A stretch of 58,728 nucleotides of DNA from an uncultured SAR116 cluster alpha proteobacterium. Lineage in GTDB: Bacteria > Pseudomonadota > Alphaproteobacteria > Puniceispirillales > Marisalimonadaceae. Of this stretch, positions 51,829 to 58,728 are shown piece after piece. How positions within the stretch are numbered: position 1 is the first letter of the stretch; the number at the start of each line of letters is the position of its first letter. The DNA is taken from positions 1 to 58,728 of the forward strand of contig CACAMV010000003.1 of NCBI GenBank assembly GCA_902533695.1, given 5' to 3'. The translations under genes were made by a program, and so were the position numbers. A model generated the notes under the pieces. The model had not been told where the DNA came from and made no database searches. It saw nothing but the letters and a program-made list of their open reading frames with translations.

Positions 51829-53274
51829 TTATTTTTTCCAAAAAGATGGAGAAAACATAACTAATATTGCAAAAATTTCAAGTCTACCCAATATCATTCC
51901 AAAACATAAAAACATTTTTCCTAAATCTGGTATTGAATGGAAAGATCCATTAGGTCCAATGACATCTCCTAAACCTGGTCCAACATTACCAATTGCTGAG
52001 GCAGCCCCAGATATAGCAGTGATGAAATCAAGACCTAAACTTCCCAATAAACATGATAGAATTATAAAAGATAAAATGTATAAAAAGAAAAATCCCATTA
52101 CTGATTCGGCAACACTATCGGGGATTGGTTTTTGATTATAATAAGGCACAACTACTGCGTGAGGAGTTAACAATTTGTAAATTTGTGTCTTAGCATTTGC
52201 TATCAAAACTTGAATTCTTGCCATTCTTAACCCACAAGTTGTGGAACCAGCGCAACCACCCATAAACATTAACATTAGTAATAAAGTTGTTACAAACCCT
52301 CCCCATTGGCTAAAGTCAGAAGTTCCATAACCTGTCCCGGTTATTATAGAAACAACATTGAATAACGACATTTGAAGGGATTTTAATAATTCTGTACCAT
52401 TTAAATTTAAGTTTAAGGCTACAAGAAAAACTAAAATTAACAAAATGATTAAAAACCACTTAACCTGATCATCTCTAATAAGATTCTTCCACCCATTTTT
52501 TGTTATAGATAAATAATGGACAAATGGCAAAGATCCAACTATCATTCCTAAAACTATTATAAATTCAATGTAAGCAGAGTCAAAGTATGCCAGAGAGTTT
52601 GATTTTGTTGAGAAACCTCCCGTTGCTAATGTAGTCATTGCATGTGCTATTGAATCAAATATTGGCATGCCGACCAACCATAGCATTAATGCCCAAAAAA
52701 ATGTTAGAGTTGCATATACTATACTAATTCCACTTGCAAAAATTGCAGCCCTAGGAATAACTTTTTCTGGTGTTTCGTAAGCTTCAGTTTTAAAAAGTTG
52801 CATGCCTCCAATTGACAACATTGGTAAAATAGCTATTGCCATGACAATTATGCCTATTCCTCCCAACCATTGAAGTAACGCTCTCCAAAGTAAAATTCCA
52901 TATGATGTTTGTTCTAAATTTAAAATGACTGTTGAACCAGTGGTAGTGATTCCAGATGTGGACTCAAAAATTGCATCAACCAATCCCATTTTTAATTCTG
53001 AAAATAAAAATGGTAATGAACCAAATAAAGCAATTGAAATCCATGCGCTGTTAGTTAAAAGAAAAGCTTGTCTTAGTTCAAGGTGCTCTGATTTACTTCC
53101 TCTTGAAGACAAATATAAACCTGCTCCAACAAATAATGTGATAAATGAAGAGGCAAGAAAGGCTGGCCAATCTCTACTATTTAATAAATAATCAATTAAA
53201 GCTGGAATCAACATAAACACAGCTAAGATTGATAGCAAAAGTCCAATGATATTTATTACGGGCTGAAATTTCAT
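51829..53274 (-). CDS. trkH: TrkH-type potassium uptake channel
   Basis: About 481 residues from ATG 53274 (a longer frame opens at 53304). This membrane protein has the four pore-loop design of TrkH/KtrB: STSGITTTGSTVI, MTTLATGGFSTKSNS, SIITGTGYGTSDF and SAIGNVGPGLGDV, each giving a Gly to the K+ filter. CAGSTTCGLRMARIQV is the gating-loop region. A cytoplasmic TrkA partner is not in the window. It converges with argF (2-base gap). Confidence 0.93.
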   Translation of the reverse strand: MKFQPVINIIGLLLSILAVFMLIPALIDYLLNSRDWPAFLASSFITLFVGAGLYLSSRGSKSEHLELRQAFLLTNSAWISIALFGSLPFLFSELKMGLVDAIFESTSGITTTGSTVILNLEQTSYGILLWRALLQWLGGIGIIVMAIAILPMLSIGGMQLFKTEAYETPEKVIPRAAIFASGISIVYATLTFFWALMLWLVGMPIFDSIAHAMTTLATGGFSTKSNSLAYFDSAYIEFIIVLGMIVGSLPFVHYLSITKNGWKNLIRDDQVKWFLIILLILVFLVALNLNLNGTELLKSLQMSLFNVVSIITGTGYGTSDFSQWGGFVTTLLLMLMFMGGCAGSTTCGLRMARIQVLIANAKTQIYKLLTPHAVVVPYYNQKPIPDSVAESVMGFFFLYILSFIILSCLLGSLGLDFITAISGAASAIGNVGPGLGDVIGPNGSFHSIPDLGKMFLCFGMILGRLEIFAILVMFSPSFWKK

Positions 53275-53327
53275 TATTGGGACTATATAAAAATTACATT
53301 TCAATCATAACAATTTAATTTATTATT

Positions 53328-53945
53328 TTATTTTAACATATTAAAAAATCGTTCTTGCATTAAATTATTTTCTAGAAAGCAACCTCTAAATTGACTTGTA
53401 ATCATTTTACTATCTTTTTTTTGTACACCTCTCAATTTCATACAATAATGTTCCGCCTCAATAAATATAGCGCTTCCCAAAGGTTGTAAATATTTTTCTA
53501 TAGCATTCATTATTTGAGCGGTAAGTATTTCTTGTGTTTGAAGTCTTTTTGAAAAAGCATCAAGTATTCTGGCAAGTTTAGAAATGCCGACTATTTTTTT
53601 GTTAGGGAAATAAGCTATGCTAGCATGACCTATAAAAGGTAGCATGTGATGTTCACAGTAACTTGTGAAATCTATTTTTTTCAAAATAACCATATCTGTA
53701 TATCCCTCAGTTTCTTTGAAAGTTTTTGATAAAATTTCTTCTGGGTTATCTAAATAACCTGAAAATTTTTCAAGAAATGATTTCACAACTCTTTTTGGAG
53801 TTTCTCTCAAACCTTCCCTGTTAGGGTCATCACCAATCCATCCAATGAGAGTTTTGATTGCTTCTTCAGCATCTTTTCTATTTACTTCTTGATTTAAAAA
53901 TTTTTTGTTAGATTCTGTTTTGATTAACGAACTATATGAATTCAT
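53328..53945 (-). CDS. folE: GTP cyclohydrolase I
   Basis: This 205-residue enzyme makes 7,8-dihydroneopterin triphosphate, the first step toward folate. The zinc ligands are C97 and H100 (YCEHHMLPF) and C168 (HYCMKLRGV), with the same 71-residue spacing as in E. coli FolE (C110, C181). The block DDPNREGLRETPKRV is diagnostic. Complete and of normal length. It reads leftward and precedes trkH on the same strand by 53 bases. Confidence 0.96.
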   Translation of the reverse strand: MNSYSSLIKTESNKKFLNQEVNRKDAEEAIKTLIGWIGDDPNREGLRETPKRVVKSFLEKFSGYLDNPEEILSKTFKETEGYTDMVILKKIDFTSYCEHHMLPFIGHASIAYFPNKKIVGISKLARILDAFSKRLQTQEILTAQIMNAIEKYLQPLGSAIFIEAEHYCMKLRGVQKKDSKMITSQFRGCFLENNLMQERFFNMLK

Positions 53946-54015
53946 GTCTTTACCCTAATTACTAAACAATTAATATATATCAATTGAAAAAAACAAAACA
54001 AGAATTTTCCAGAAT

Positions 54016-54657
54016 TTATTTTTTAAAATCCTCAATATTTATAGGAAATTCGTCTCCAATATTATAATCTTTTTTATCATGTGAAACAATTATACAAGGT
54101 ATTTTTCTAATCTTTATTTCATCAATTACAAATTGTTTCAAAAGTTTTTTTGATTTTGCATCTAATGAAGCAAATGGCTCATCTAATAAGATTGCATTTG
54201 GAAAAGACAAAAAAGTTCTTAAACAGGCAATCCTTGTAATTTGTCCTATTGAAAGTTCAGAAGGAAAATAATTTTCTAAACCTGACATTTTAATTTTATC
54301 TAGATAATTTTCAATAAGTACCTCTTTTCTTGAAACATTTTTTGGGATAGCAAACAAAAGATTTTCTATAACTCGAAAATGTGGGAACAAAACCCTATCC
54401 TGCATAAGTAATCCAATTTTTCTTTTTTCAATAGGAAAGTCAGTTATATCTAAAGAGTTTAAAAAAACTTTACCTTTCCAAATTAAGCTAGGAACTTTTA
54501 TTCCTGAAAGAATGTTTAAAAGTGTGGTTTTCCCTAACCCACTTTTACCACAAATAATTTTAATTTCTCCCTTTTTAATACTAAATGTTAGATTATTAAT
54601 TAGGTTTTTTTTATTTATAGCACTAAAACTGAAGGATAAATTTTTAATTCGTAACAT
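54016..54657 (-). CDS. Orphan ABC transporter ATPase (YnjD-like) with altered signature
   Basis: This 213-residue ATPase has Walker A GKSGLGKT (about 38-45), IGLLMQDRVLFPHFRVIENLLFAIP typical of YnjD-like proteins, Walker B AILLDEPFASLD and the switch His in IVSHDKKD. The signature, normally LSGGQ, reads LSIGQ here: the first Gly is replaced by Ile. ATP binding is expected; turnover may differ. No permease or binding protein is adjacent. Divergent from the SprT-like gene with a 40-base gap. Confidence 0.82.
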   Translation of the reverse strand: MLRIKNLSFSFSAINKKNLINNLTFSIKKGEIKIICGKSGLGKTTLLNILSGIKVPSLIWKGKVFLNSLDITDFPIEKRKIGLLMQDRVLFPHFRVIENLLFAIPKNVSRKEVLIENYLDKIKMSGLENYFPSELSIGQITRIACLRTFLSFPNAILLDEPFASLDAKSKKLLKQFVIDEIKIRKIPCIIVSHDKKDYNIGDEFPINIEDFKK

Positions 54658-54697
54658 AGATCAAATCAACTTAAAAAATGAATAAAGTCATATTATA

Positions 54698-55204
54698 ATG
54701 TTATTTTCTTTTTTCAAAAATCCAAGAATTAATAACAAGCTCGTTAAATCGAATGAAAATAAAGCAATTCTAAGATATTTTAAAGAATTTAAATTTTTTA
54801 TAAAGTTTGCTAAAAAACAATTAAATCAATATAATTTGAATGACTGGGCAATTAGTTTTGATCATTCTCAAAGAAGGGCTGGTGCTTGTTTTTATAATGA
54901 AAAAAAACTTTCATTTTCTATACATTTCTTAAGAAAAGCTTCTGAAGAAGATATTATGGACACTTTATTACATGAAATTGCACATGCTTTAGTGGGGCCA
55001 AAAAATGCTCATAATAAAATTTGGAAAAACAAAGCTTTAGAAATTGGTTGTAGTGGTCAAGTGTATCATAATTTTCATTTTTCCCAACCAAAATGGATCA
55101 AATCATGCTCTAGAGGATGTTGGGAACAAAAATCTTATAGAAAAAATAAAAATTTAATATGTAAATTCTGTAAATCTAAAGTTATCTTTAAATTAAATAA
55201 TTAA
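54698..55204 (+). CDS. SprT-like zinc metalloprotein
   Basis: This 168-residue protein has the metalloprotease motif H92-E93-x-x-H96 (LLHEIAHALVGP) with a third ligand candidate at H105, and a C-terminal zinc ribbon C137/C141/C155/C158. This is the SprT/SPRTN layout; some members degrade DNA-protein crosslinks, but bacterial SprT function is unclear. Cytoplasmic. Its end interlocks with the convergent epimerase gene through TTAA. The start at ATG 54698 lacks a clear ribosome site. Confidence 0.85.
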   Translation: MLFSFFKNPRINNKLVKSNENKAILRYFKEFKFFIKFAKKQLNQYNLNDWAISFDHSQRRAGACFYNEKKLSFSIHFLRKASEEDIMDTLLHEIAHALVGPKNAHNKIWKNKALEIGCSGQVYHNFHFSQPKWIKSCSRGCWEQKSYRKNKNLICKFCKSKVIFKLNN

Positions 55205-55623
55205 GTTTCTTCCAATTCTACTAACGTACCAGTAAAGTCTGACGGATTGAGAAAAATTACTGGCTTATCATGAGCACCATTTTTTATTAATCCATCATTC
55301 AGAATTTTAACGCCATTTTGCAAGACTTGTTCTTTAGCTTTATTAATATCCTTGACTTCAAAGCAAATGTGATGAATCCCTCCATTTGGATTTTTAGACA
55401 AATATTTTTTTATTGGACTATTTCTTCCCAAAGGTTCAATGAATTCTATTTTAAGGTTTAAAAATTTTACAAAAATTACTTTAACACCATGCTCAGGAAG
55501 TTCCTTGATTTTACTTACATTACAACCAAGAGTTTTTGACCAAACTTTTCCAGCAGTTTTAATATCATTTACTGCAATTGCAATATGATTTACTTTATCA
55601 ATTTTATTTTTATTGTTTTTCAT
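55201..55623 (-). CDS. mce: Methylmalonyl-CoA epimerase
   Basis: About 140 residues from ATG 55623, which has GAGG seven bases upstream; a longer frame begins at 55635. The vicinal-oxygen-chelate fold is seen as two repeats: DKVNHIAIAVNDIKTAGKVW with the first metal His, and GGIHHICFEVKDINKAKEQ with the second, ending in the metal-binding Glu in LVELEE. It turns (S)- into (R)-methylmalonyl-CoA after propionyl-CoA carboxylation. It is divergent from pccB, about 100 bases away, which fits one propionate pathway. Confidence 0.92.
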   Translation of the reverse strand: MKNNKNKIDKVNHIAIAVNDIKTAGKVWSKTLGCNVSKIKELPEHGVKVIFVKFLNLKIEFIEPLGRNSPIKKYLSKNPNGGIHHICFEVKDINKAKEQVLQNGVKILNDGLIKNGAHDKPVIFLNPSDFTGTLVELEET

Positions 55624-55719
55624 TAAAAACCTCACTTTATATTAAAATAATATAATTAATTTTGTTAAAATTTTAATTTTATCTATAATTGTCAATATAG
55701 TTTTAAACACATTTATTAT

Positions 55720-57279
55720 TTGAAGGATAAAACAATTAGGAAAACTAATAAACAAATTATTGAAGAGCTTCAGGCTAGAAGAGAGCTTGCCAGATCTGGT
55801 GGAGGAGTTGAAAGAGTAAAAAAACAGCATAATGCTGGGAAATTGACTGCTAGAGAGAGAATTTCTTTGCTTTTAGATGAGGGTACATTTGAAGAAACAG
55901 ACATGTTTGTTATCCATAAAATCAGAGAGTTTGGGATGGATGGGAAAACCATTCCTGGAGATGGGGTGGTCACTGGTTCAGGAAAAATTTTTGGTCGTCT
56001 TGTTTATGTTTACGCCCAGGATTTTACTGTGTTTGGTGGTTCTTTGTCTTCAGCTCATGCTAGTAAAATAGTCAAAATTATGAAGCTAGCTATTCAAAAT
56101 CAAGCCCCTTTAATCGGAATGAATGATAGTGGAGGCGCTCGTATTCAAGAAGGTGTTGAATCCTTAGGTGGATACGCTGACGTTTTTTTGCAAAATGCCC
56201 TTGCCTCAGGCGTAATCCCTCAAATCTCTCTTGTGATGGGTCCATGTGCAGGTGGTGCAGTTTATTCACCAGCTATGACAGATTTTACTTTTATGATTAA
56301 AGGCACAAGTTACATGTTTGTAACTGGTCCTGATGTAGTAAAAACAGTGACATCCGAAGAAGTAACTTTTGAAGAATTAGGTGGAGCAGATACTCACACT
56401 ACGAAATCATCTGTAGCGGATGGATCATTCGTAAATGATTTAGAAGGTTTAAAAGAAGTAAGACGTTTTTTTACATTTTTGCCTTCAAACAATAACGAAA
56501 AATTAGATCCAAGAAAAACTGACGATAGCATTAAAAGAATTTCTCCATCATTAGATACATTAATACCACAAAATCCAAATACCCCTTATGATATAAAAGA
56601 GCTAATTGAAACTATAGCTGATGAAAATGATTTTTTTGAATTACAAAAAGAATATGCAAAAAATATTGTAATCGGTTTTATAAGACTAGATGGACTTACA
56701 GTAGGCGTGGTTGCTAATCAGCCCTTAGTCTTGGCAGGTTGTCTAGATATAGATAGTAGCAGGAAAGCAGCAAGGTTTGTTCGATTTTGCGATGCATTTA
56801 ATATTCCTATATTCACATTGGTTGATGTTCCTGGTTTTATGCCTGGAACGACCCAAGAATATGGAGGGATAATAAAACATGGGGCCAAGTTATTGTTTGC
56901 ATATGCAGAAGCAACAACACCTAAAGTAACATTAATTACAAGAAAAGCATATGGTGGTGCATATGATGTTATGAGCTCAAAGCATTTGCGTGGTGATGCA
57001 AATTATGCATGGCCTACAGCTGAAATTGCTGTCATGGGCGCTAAAGGAGCTGTAGAAATTCTCAATAGAAGTGATTTAAATGACAAAGAGTTAATAGAAA
57101 CTAAGACTAAAGAATATGAAGATAGATTTGCTAATCCTTTTATTGCAGCGGAAAGAGGGTTTATAGATGATATTATTATCCCAAATAACACAAGGTTTAG
57201 GGTTATTCAGGCCTTTTCAAAGTTAAAAACTAAAAATCAAAAAAATCCTAAGAAGAAATTTGGAAACATACCTCTTTAA
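55720..57279 (+). CDS. pccB: Propionyl-CoA carboxylase beta subunit (carboxyltransferase)
   Basis: This 519-residue subunit transfers CO2 from biotin to propionyl-CoA. It begins at TTG 55720, chosen because the conserved start ([32 protein letters not shown]) follows at the usual distance and no ATG lies between. Oxyanion/acyl-CoA blocks [20 protein letters not shown] and [13 protein letters not shown], and [22 protein letters not shown] with [10 protein letters not shown], are intact. Normal family length (about 510). pccA follows after 16 bases. Confidence 0.95.
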   Translation: MKDKTIRKTNKQIIEELQARRELARSGGGVERVKKQHNAGKLTARERISLLLDEGTFEETDMFVIHKIREFGMDGKTIPGDGVVTGSGKIFGRLVYVYAQDFTVFGGSLSSAHASKIVKIMKLAIQNQAPLIGMNDSGGARIQEGVESLGGYADVFLQNALASGVIPQISLVMGPCAGGAVYSPAMTDFTFMIKGTSYMFVTGPDVVKTVTSEEVTFEELGGADTHTTKSSVADGSFVNDLEGLKEVRRFFTFLPSNNNEKLDPRKTDDSIKRISPSLDTLIPQNPNTPYDIKELIETIADENDFFELQKEYAKNIVIGFIRLDGLTVGVVANQPLVLAGCLDIDSSRKAARFVRFCDAFNIPIFTLVDVPGFMPGTTQEYGGIIKHGAKLLFAYAEATTPKVTLITRKAYGGAYDVMSSKHLRGDANYAWPTAEIAVMGAKGAVEILNRSDLNDKELIETKTKEYEDRFANPFIAAERGFIDDIIIPNNTRFRVIQAFSKLKTKNQKNPKKKFGNIPL

Positions 57280-57295
57280 CCCTTGGTAAAAAATT

Positions 57296-58728
57296 ATGTT
57301 TAAAAAAATTTTAATAGCTAATAGAGGTGAAATTGCTTGTAGAATAATTAAGACTACTAAGAAAATGAATATTAAAAGTGTTAGTATTTTTTCTGATTCA
57401 GATCGAAATGCCGAACATGTTTCAATTTCTGATGAAAGTTATTACATTGGGAAATCTGATGTAAATGACAGCTATTTAAACCAAGAAAAAATTTTAAAAG
57501 TATGTAAAGAAGCTAAAGTAGATGCAGTCCATCCCGGATATGGATTTTTGTCTGAAAATTCAAGTTTTTCAGATTTATTAAAATCTAATGATATAGTTTT
57601 CATTGGCCCTACGTCAAAAGCAATTTCTGACATGGGTGATAAAATTAAATCAAAGGAGATAGCTAGAGAGGCAAAGGTAAATGTTGTGCCTGGTTTTATT
57701 GGTGAGATTAATAATTTAAATCAGGCAATAAAGATCTCAAATGATATTGGTTTTCCTGTTATGATAAAGGCTAGCGCTGGAGGTGGAGGAAAAGGAATGC
57801 GCATAGCTAACAATGAGAAAGAGATTGAGGATAGTTTTAAAAGGGCGTCTAGTGAAGCTCAAAAAAGTTTTGGTGACGGAAGGGTTTTTTTAGAAAAATA
57901 TGTTCAAAACCCAAGACATATTGAAATTCAAATATTAGCAGATAATTATGGTAACATAATTTCTCTTGGTGAACGAGAATGTTCGATACAACGAAGAAAT
58001 CAAAAAGTCATTGAAGAAGCTCCATCATTTTTTCTAGATGAAAAGCTAAGAACAGAAATGTCAAATCAAGCAATAAAACTAGCTTCTAAGGTTAATTATC
58101 GTAGTGCAGGCACAGTAGAGTTTATTGTTGATAGTAATAAAAAATTTTACTTCTTGGAGATGAACACCAGACTTCAAGTTGAACATCCTGTTTCCGAGTT
58201 AATCACAAATGTCGATATAGTTGAAGAAATGATAAAAATAGCATACGGAGAAAAATTAAGGTTAACTCAAAAGAATATTAAATTAAATGGGTGGTCTTTC
58301 GAAAGTAGAATATATGCTGAAGATCCTTATAAAGACTTTCTTCCTTCTATAGGAAGGTTGAAAAGGTACTTGCCACCTAAAGAACAAAACCATAAAAATC
58401 AAATTATCAGGAACGATACTGGAGTAAAAGAGGGTGATGAAATTACAATTTATTATGATCCAATGATAGCAAAATTGTCTACATGGGCAAAGACAAGAGA
58501 TGAAGCAATAAGACTAATGTTATTTGCTTTAGATCAATTTATGATACAGGGGGTAAAAAATAATATATCTTTTTTGTCATCAGTTTTGTGTAATAGAGAT
58601 TTTAAGAATGGTAATATTTCTACCTCTTTTATTGAAAAACATTTTCCTAAAGGTTTTAATGGGCTTTCTTTTAAAAAAAATGAAGAAATTATTTACCTAA
58701 GTTTACTTGTATTAAACTTTGATCAGAT
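57296..58728 (+). CDS. pccA: Propionyl-CoA carboxylase alpha subunit (biotin carboxylase), partial
   Basis: The gene starts at ATG 57296 (MFKKILIANRGEIACRII) and runs off the right edge; about 477 residues are seen. They cover the biotin carboxylase: HPGYGFLSENSSFSD, the ATP-grasp loop ASAGGGGKGMRI, GERECSIQRRNQKVIEEAPS and FLEMNTRLQVEHPVSELI. The biotin carboxyl carrier domain with its lysine is expected beyond the window. It carboxylates biotin with bicarbonate and ATP, then hands the group to PccB. The beginning after pccB strongly suggests one operon. Confidence 0.95.
   Translation, partial: MFKKILIANRGEIACRIIKTTKKMNIKSVSIFSDSDRNAEHVSISDESYYIGKSDVNDSYLNQEKILKVCKEAKVDAVHPGYGFLSENSSFSDLLKSNDIVFIGPTSKAISDMGDKIKSKEIAREAKVNVVPGFIGEINNLNQAIKISNDIGFPVMIKASAGGGGKGMRIANNEKEIEDSFKRASSEAQKSFGDGRVFLEKYVQNPRHIEIQILADNYGNIISLGERECSIQRRNQKVIEEAPSFFLDEKLRTEMSNQAIKLASKVNYRSAGTVEFIVDSNKKFYFLEMNTRLQVEHPVSELITNVDIVEEMIKIAYGEKLRLTQKNIKLNGWSFESRIYAEDPYKDFLPSIGRLKRYLPPKEQNHKNQIIRNDTGVKEGDEITIYYDPMIAKLSTWAKTRDEAIRLMLFALDQFMIQGVKNNISFLSSVLCNRDFKNGNISTSFIEKHFPKGFNGLSFKKNEEIIYLSLLVLNFDQ

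Noticed and set aside
1-58728. tRNA, rRNA, CRISPR arrays, insertion sequences and prophage genes
   Set aside because: No cloverleaf-like tRNA stems, spacer-repeat arrays, transposases, integrases or long inverted-repeat ends were seen while reading both strands. A covariance-model search was not possible here.

Overview
The window is AT-rich (roughly 30% GC by eye) and densely packed, with short intergenic gaps, many 4-8 base gene overlaps and no intergenic stretch above 300 bases. Gene content (DUF3305/DUF3306 formate dehydrogenase accessories, N-formylglutamate amidohydrolase, double-domain dCTP deaminase, several DMT exporters, 2OG dioxygenases, Dpp-type transport, propionyl-CoA carboxylase with methylmalonyl-CoA epimerase) suggests a streamlined, probably marine, heterotrophic alphaproteobacterium. 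This placement is an inference from gene content; no rRNA or tRNA was seen.

Region 1 (1-3,360): the end of an unrecognised gene, a phytanoyl-CoA-dioxygenase-like enzyme, a PlsC-like acyltransferase and an amidase-signature hydrolase.

Region 2 (3,465-24,271), the main system: a molybdenum formate dehydrogenase island. It starts with a little-studied set (DUF5076, DUF6494, Mrp/ApbC-type Fe-S carrier, a biotin/lipoate-ligase fold that appears to lack the catalytic motif, DUF6505, DUF6352). An oppositely oriented four-cluster ferredoxin follows, then DUF3305, DUF3306, a TorD-type chaperone, a small Tat peptide, FdhA (Tat signal, Cys198 at the Mo site), FdhB, a small lipoprotein, FdhC (cytochrome b), a WD40-cytochrome c fusion, a 40-residue membrane peptide, an HtrA-like lipoprotein protease and MoeA. 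On the other strand lie a MobA-MobB fusion, FdhD and a ModE-like repressor, facing a one-component regulator with a periplasmic-binding-protein-like domain and a 33-residue membrane peptide. Together these would oxidise formate in the periplasm, pass electrons through FdhB to FdhC and then to quinone and/or the cytochrome c protein, make and sulfurate the cofactor, and sense molybdate. Rho-independent terminators follow fdhB and fdhC. A bulged hairpin with a GATAG loop occurs twice, at the torD stop and inside the start of fdhA.

Region 3 (24,264-35,938): a divergent L-idonate/gluconate-type dehydrogenase pair, then a peptide or acyl-amino-acid scavenging island: M20 aminoacylase, N-formylglutamate amidohydrolase, fused Dpp ATPases, aspartoacylase-like deacylase, carbamoylase-type M20 hydrolase, two Dpp permeases and a solute-binding protein, with an attenuator-like hairpin between binding protein and permeases.

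Region 4 (36,052-47,661): alpha/beta hydrolase, two MFS and two DMT transporters, a DUF1932 dehydrogenase, a rhodanese, a TPR protein, a CoA-transferase-like pair without an obvious catalytic Glu, acetyl-CoA synthetase and RecX.

Region 5 (47,729-58,728): ABC-2 permease, dCTP deaminase, argD-argF, TrkH, FolE, an orphan ABC ATPase with an altered signature motif, a SprT-like metalloprotein, and the propionate module (methylmalonyl-CoA epimerase, pccB and a pccA that runs off the window end).
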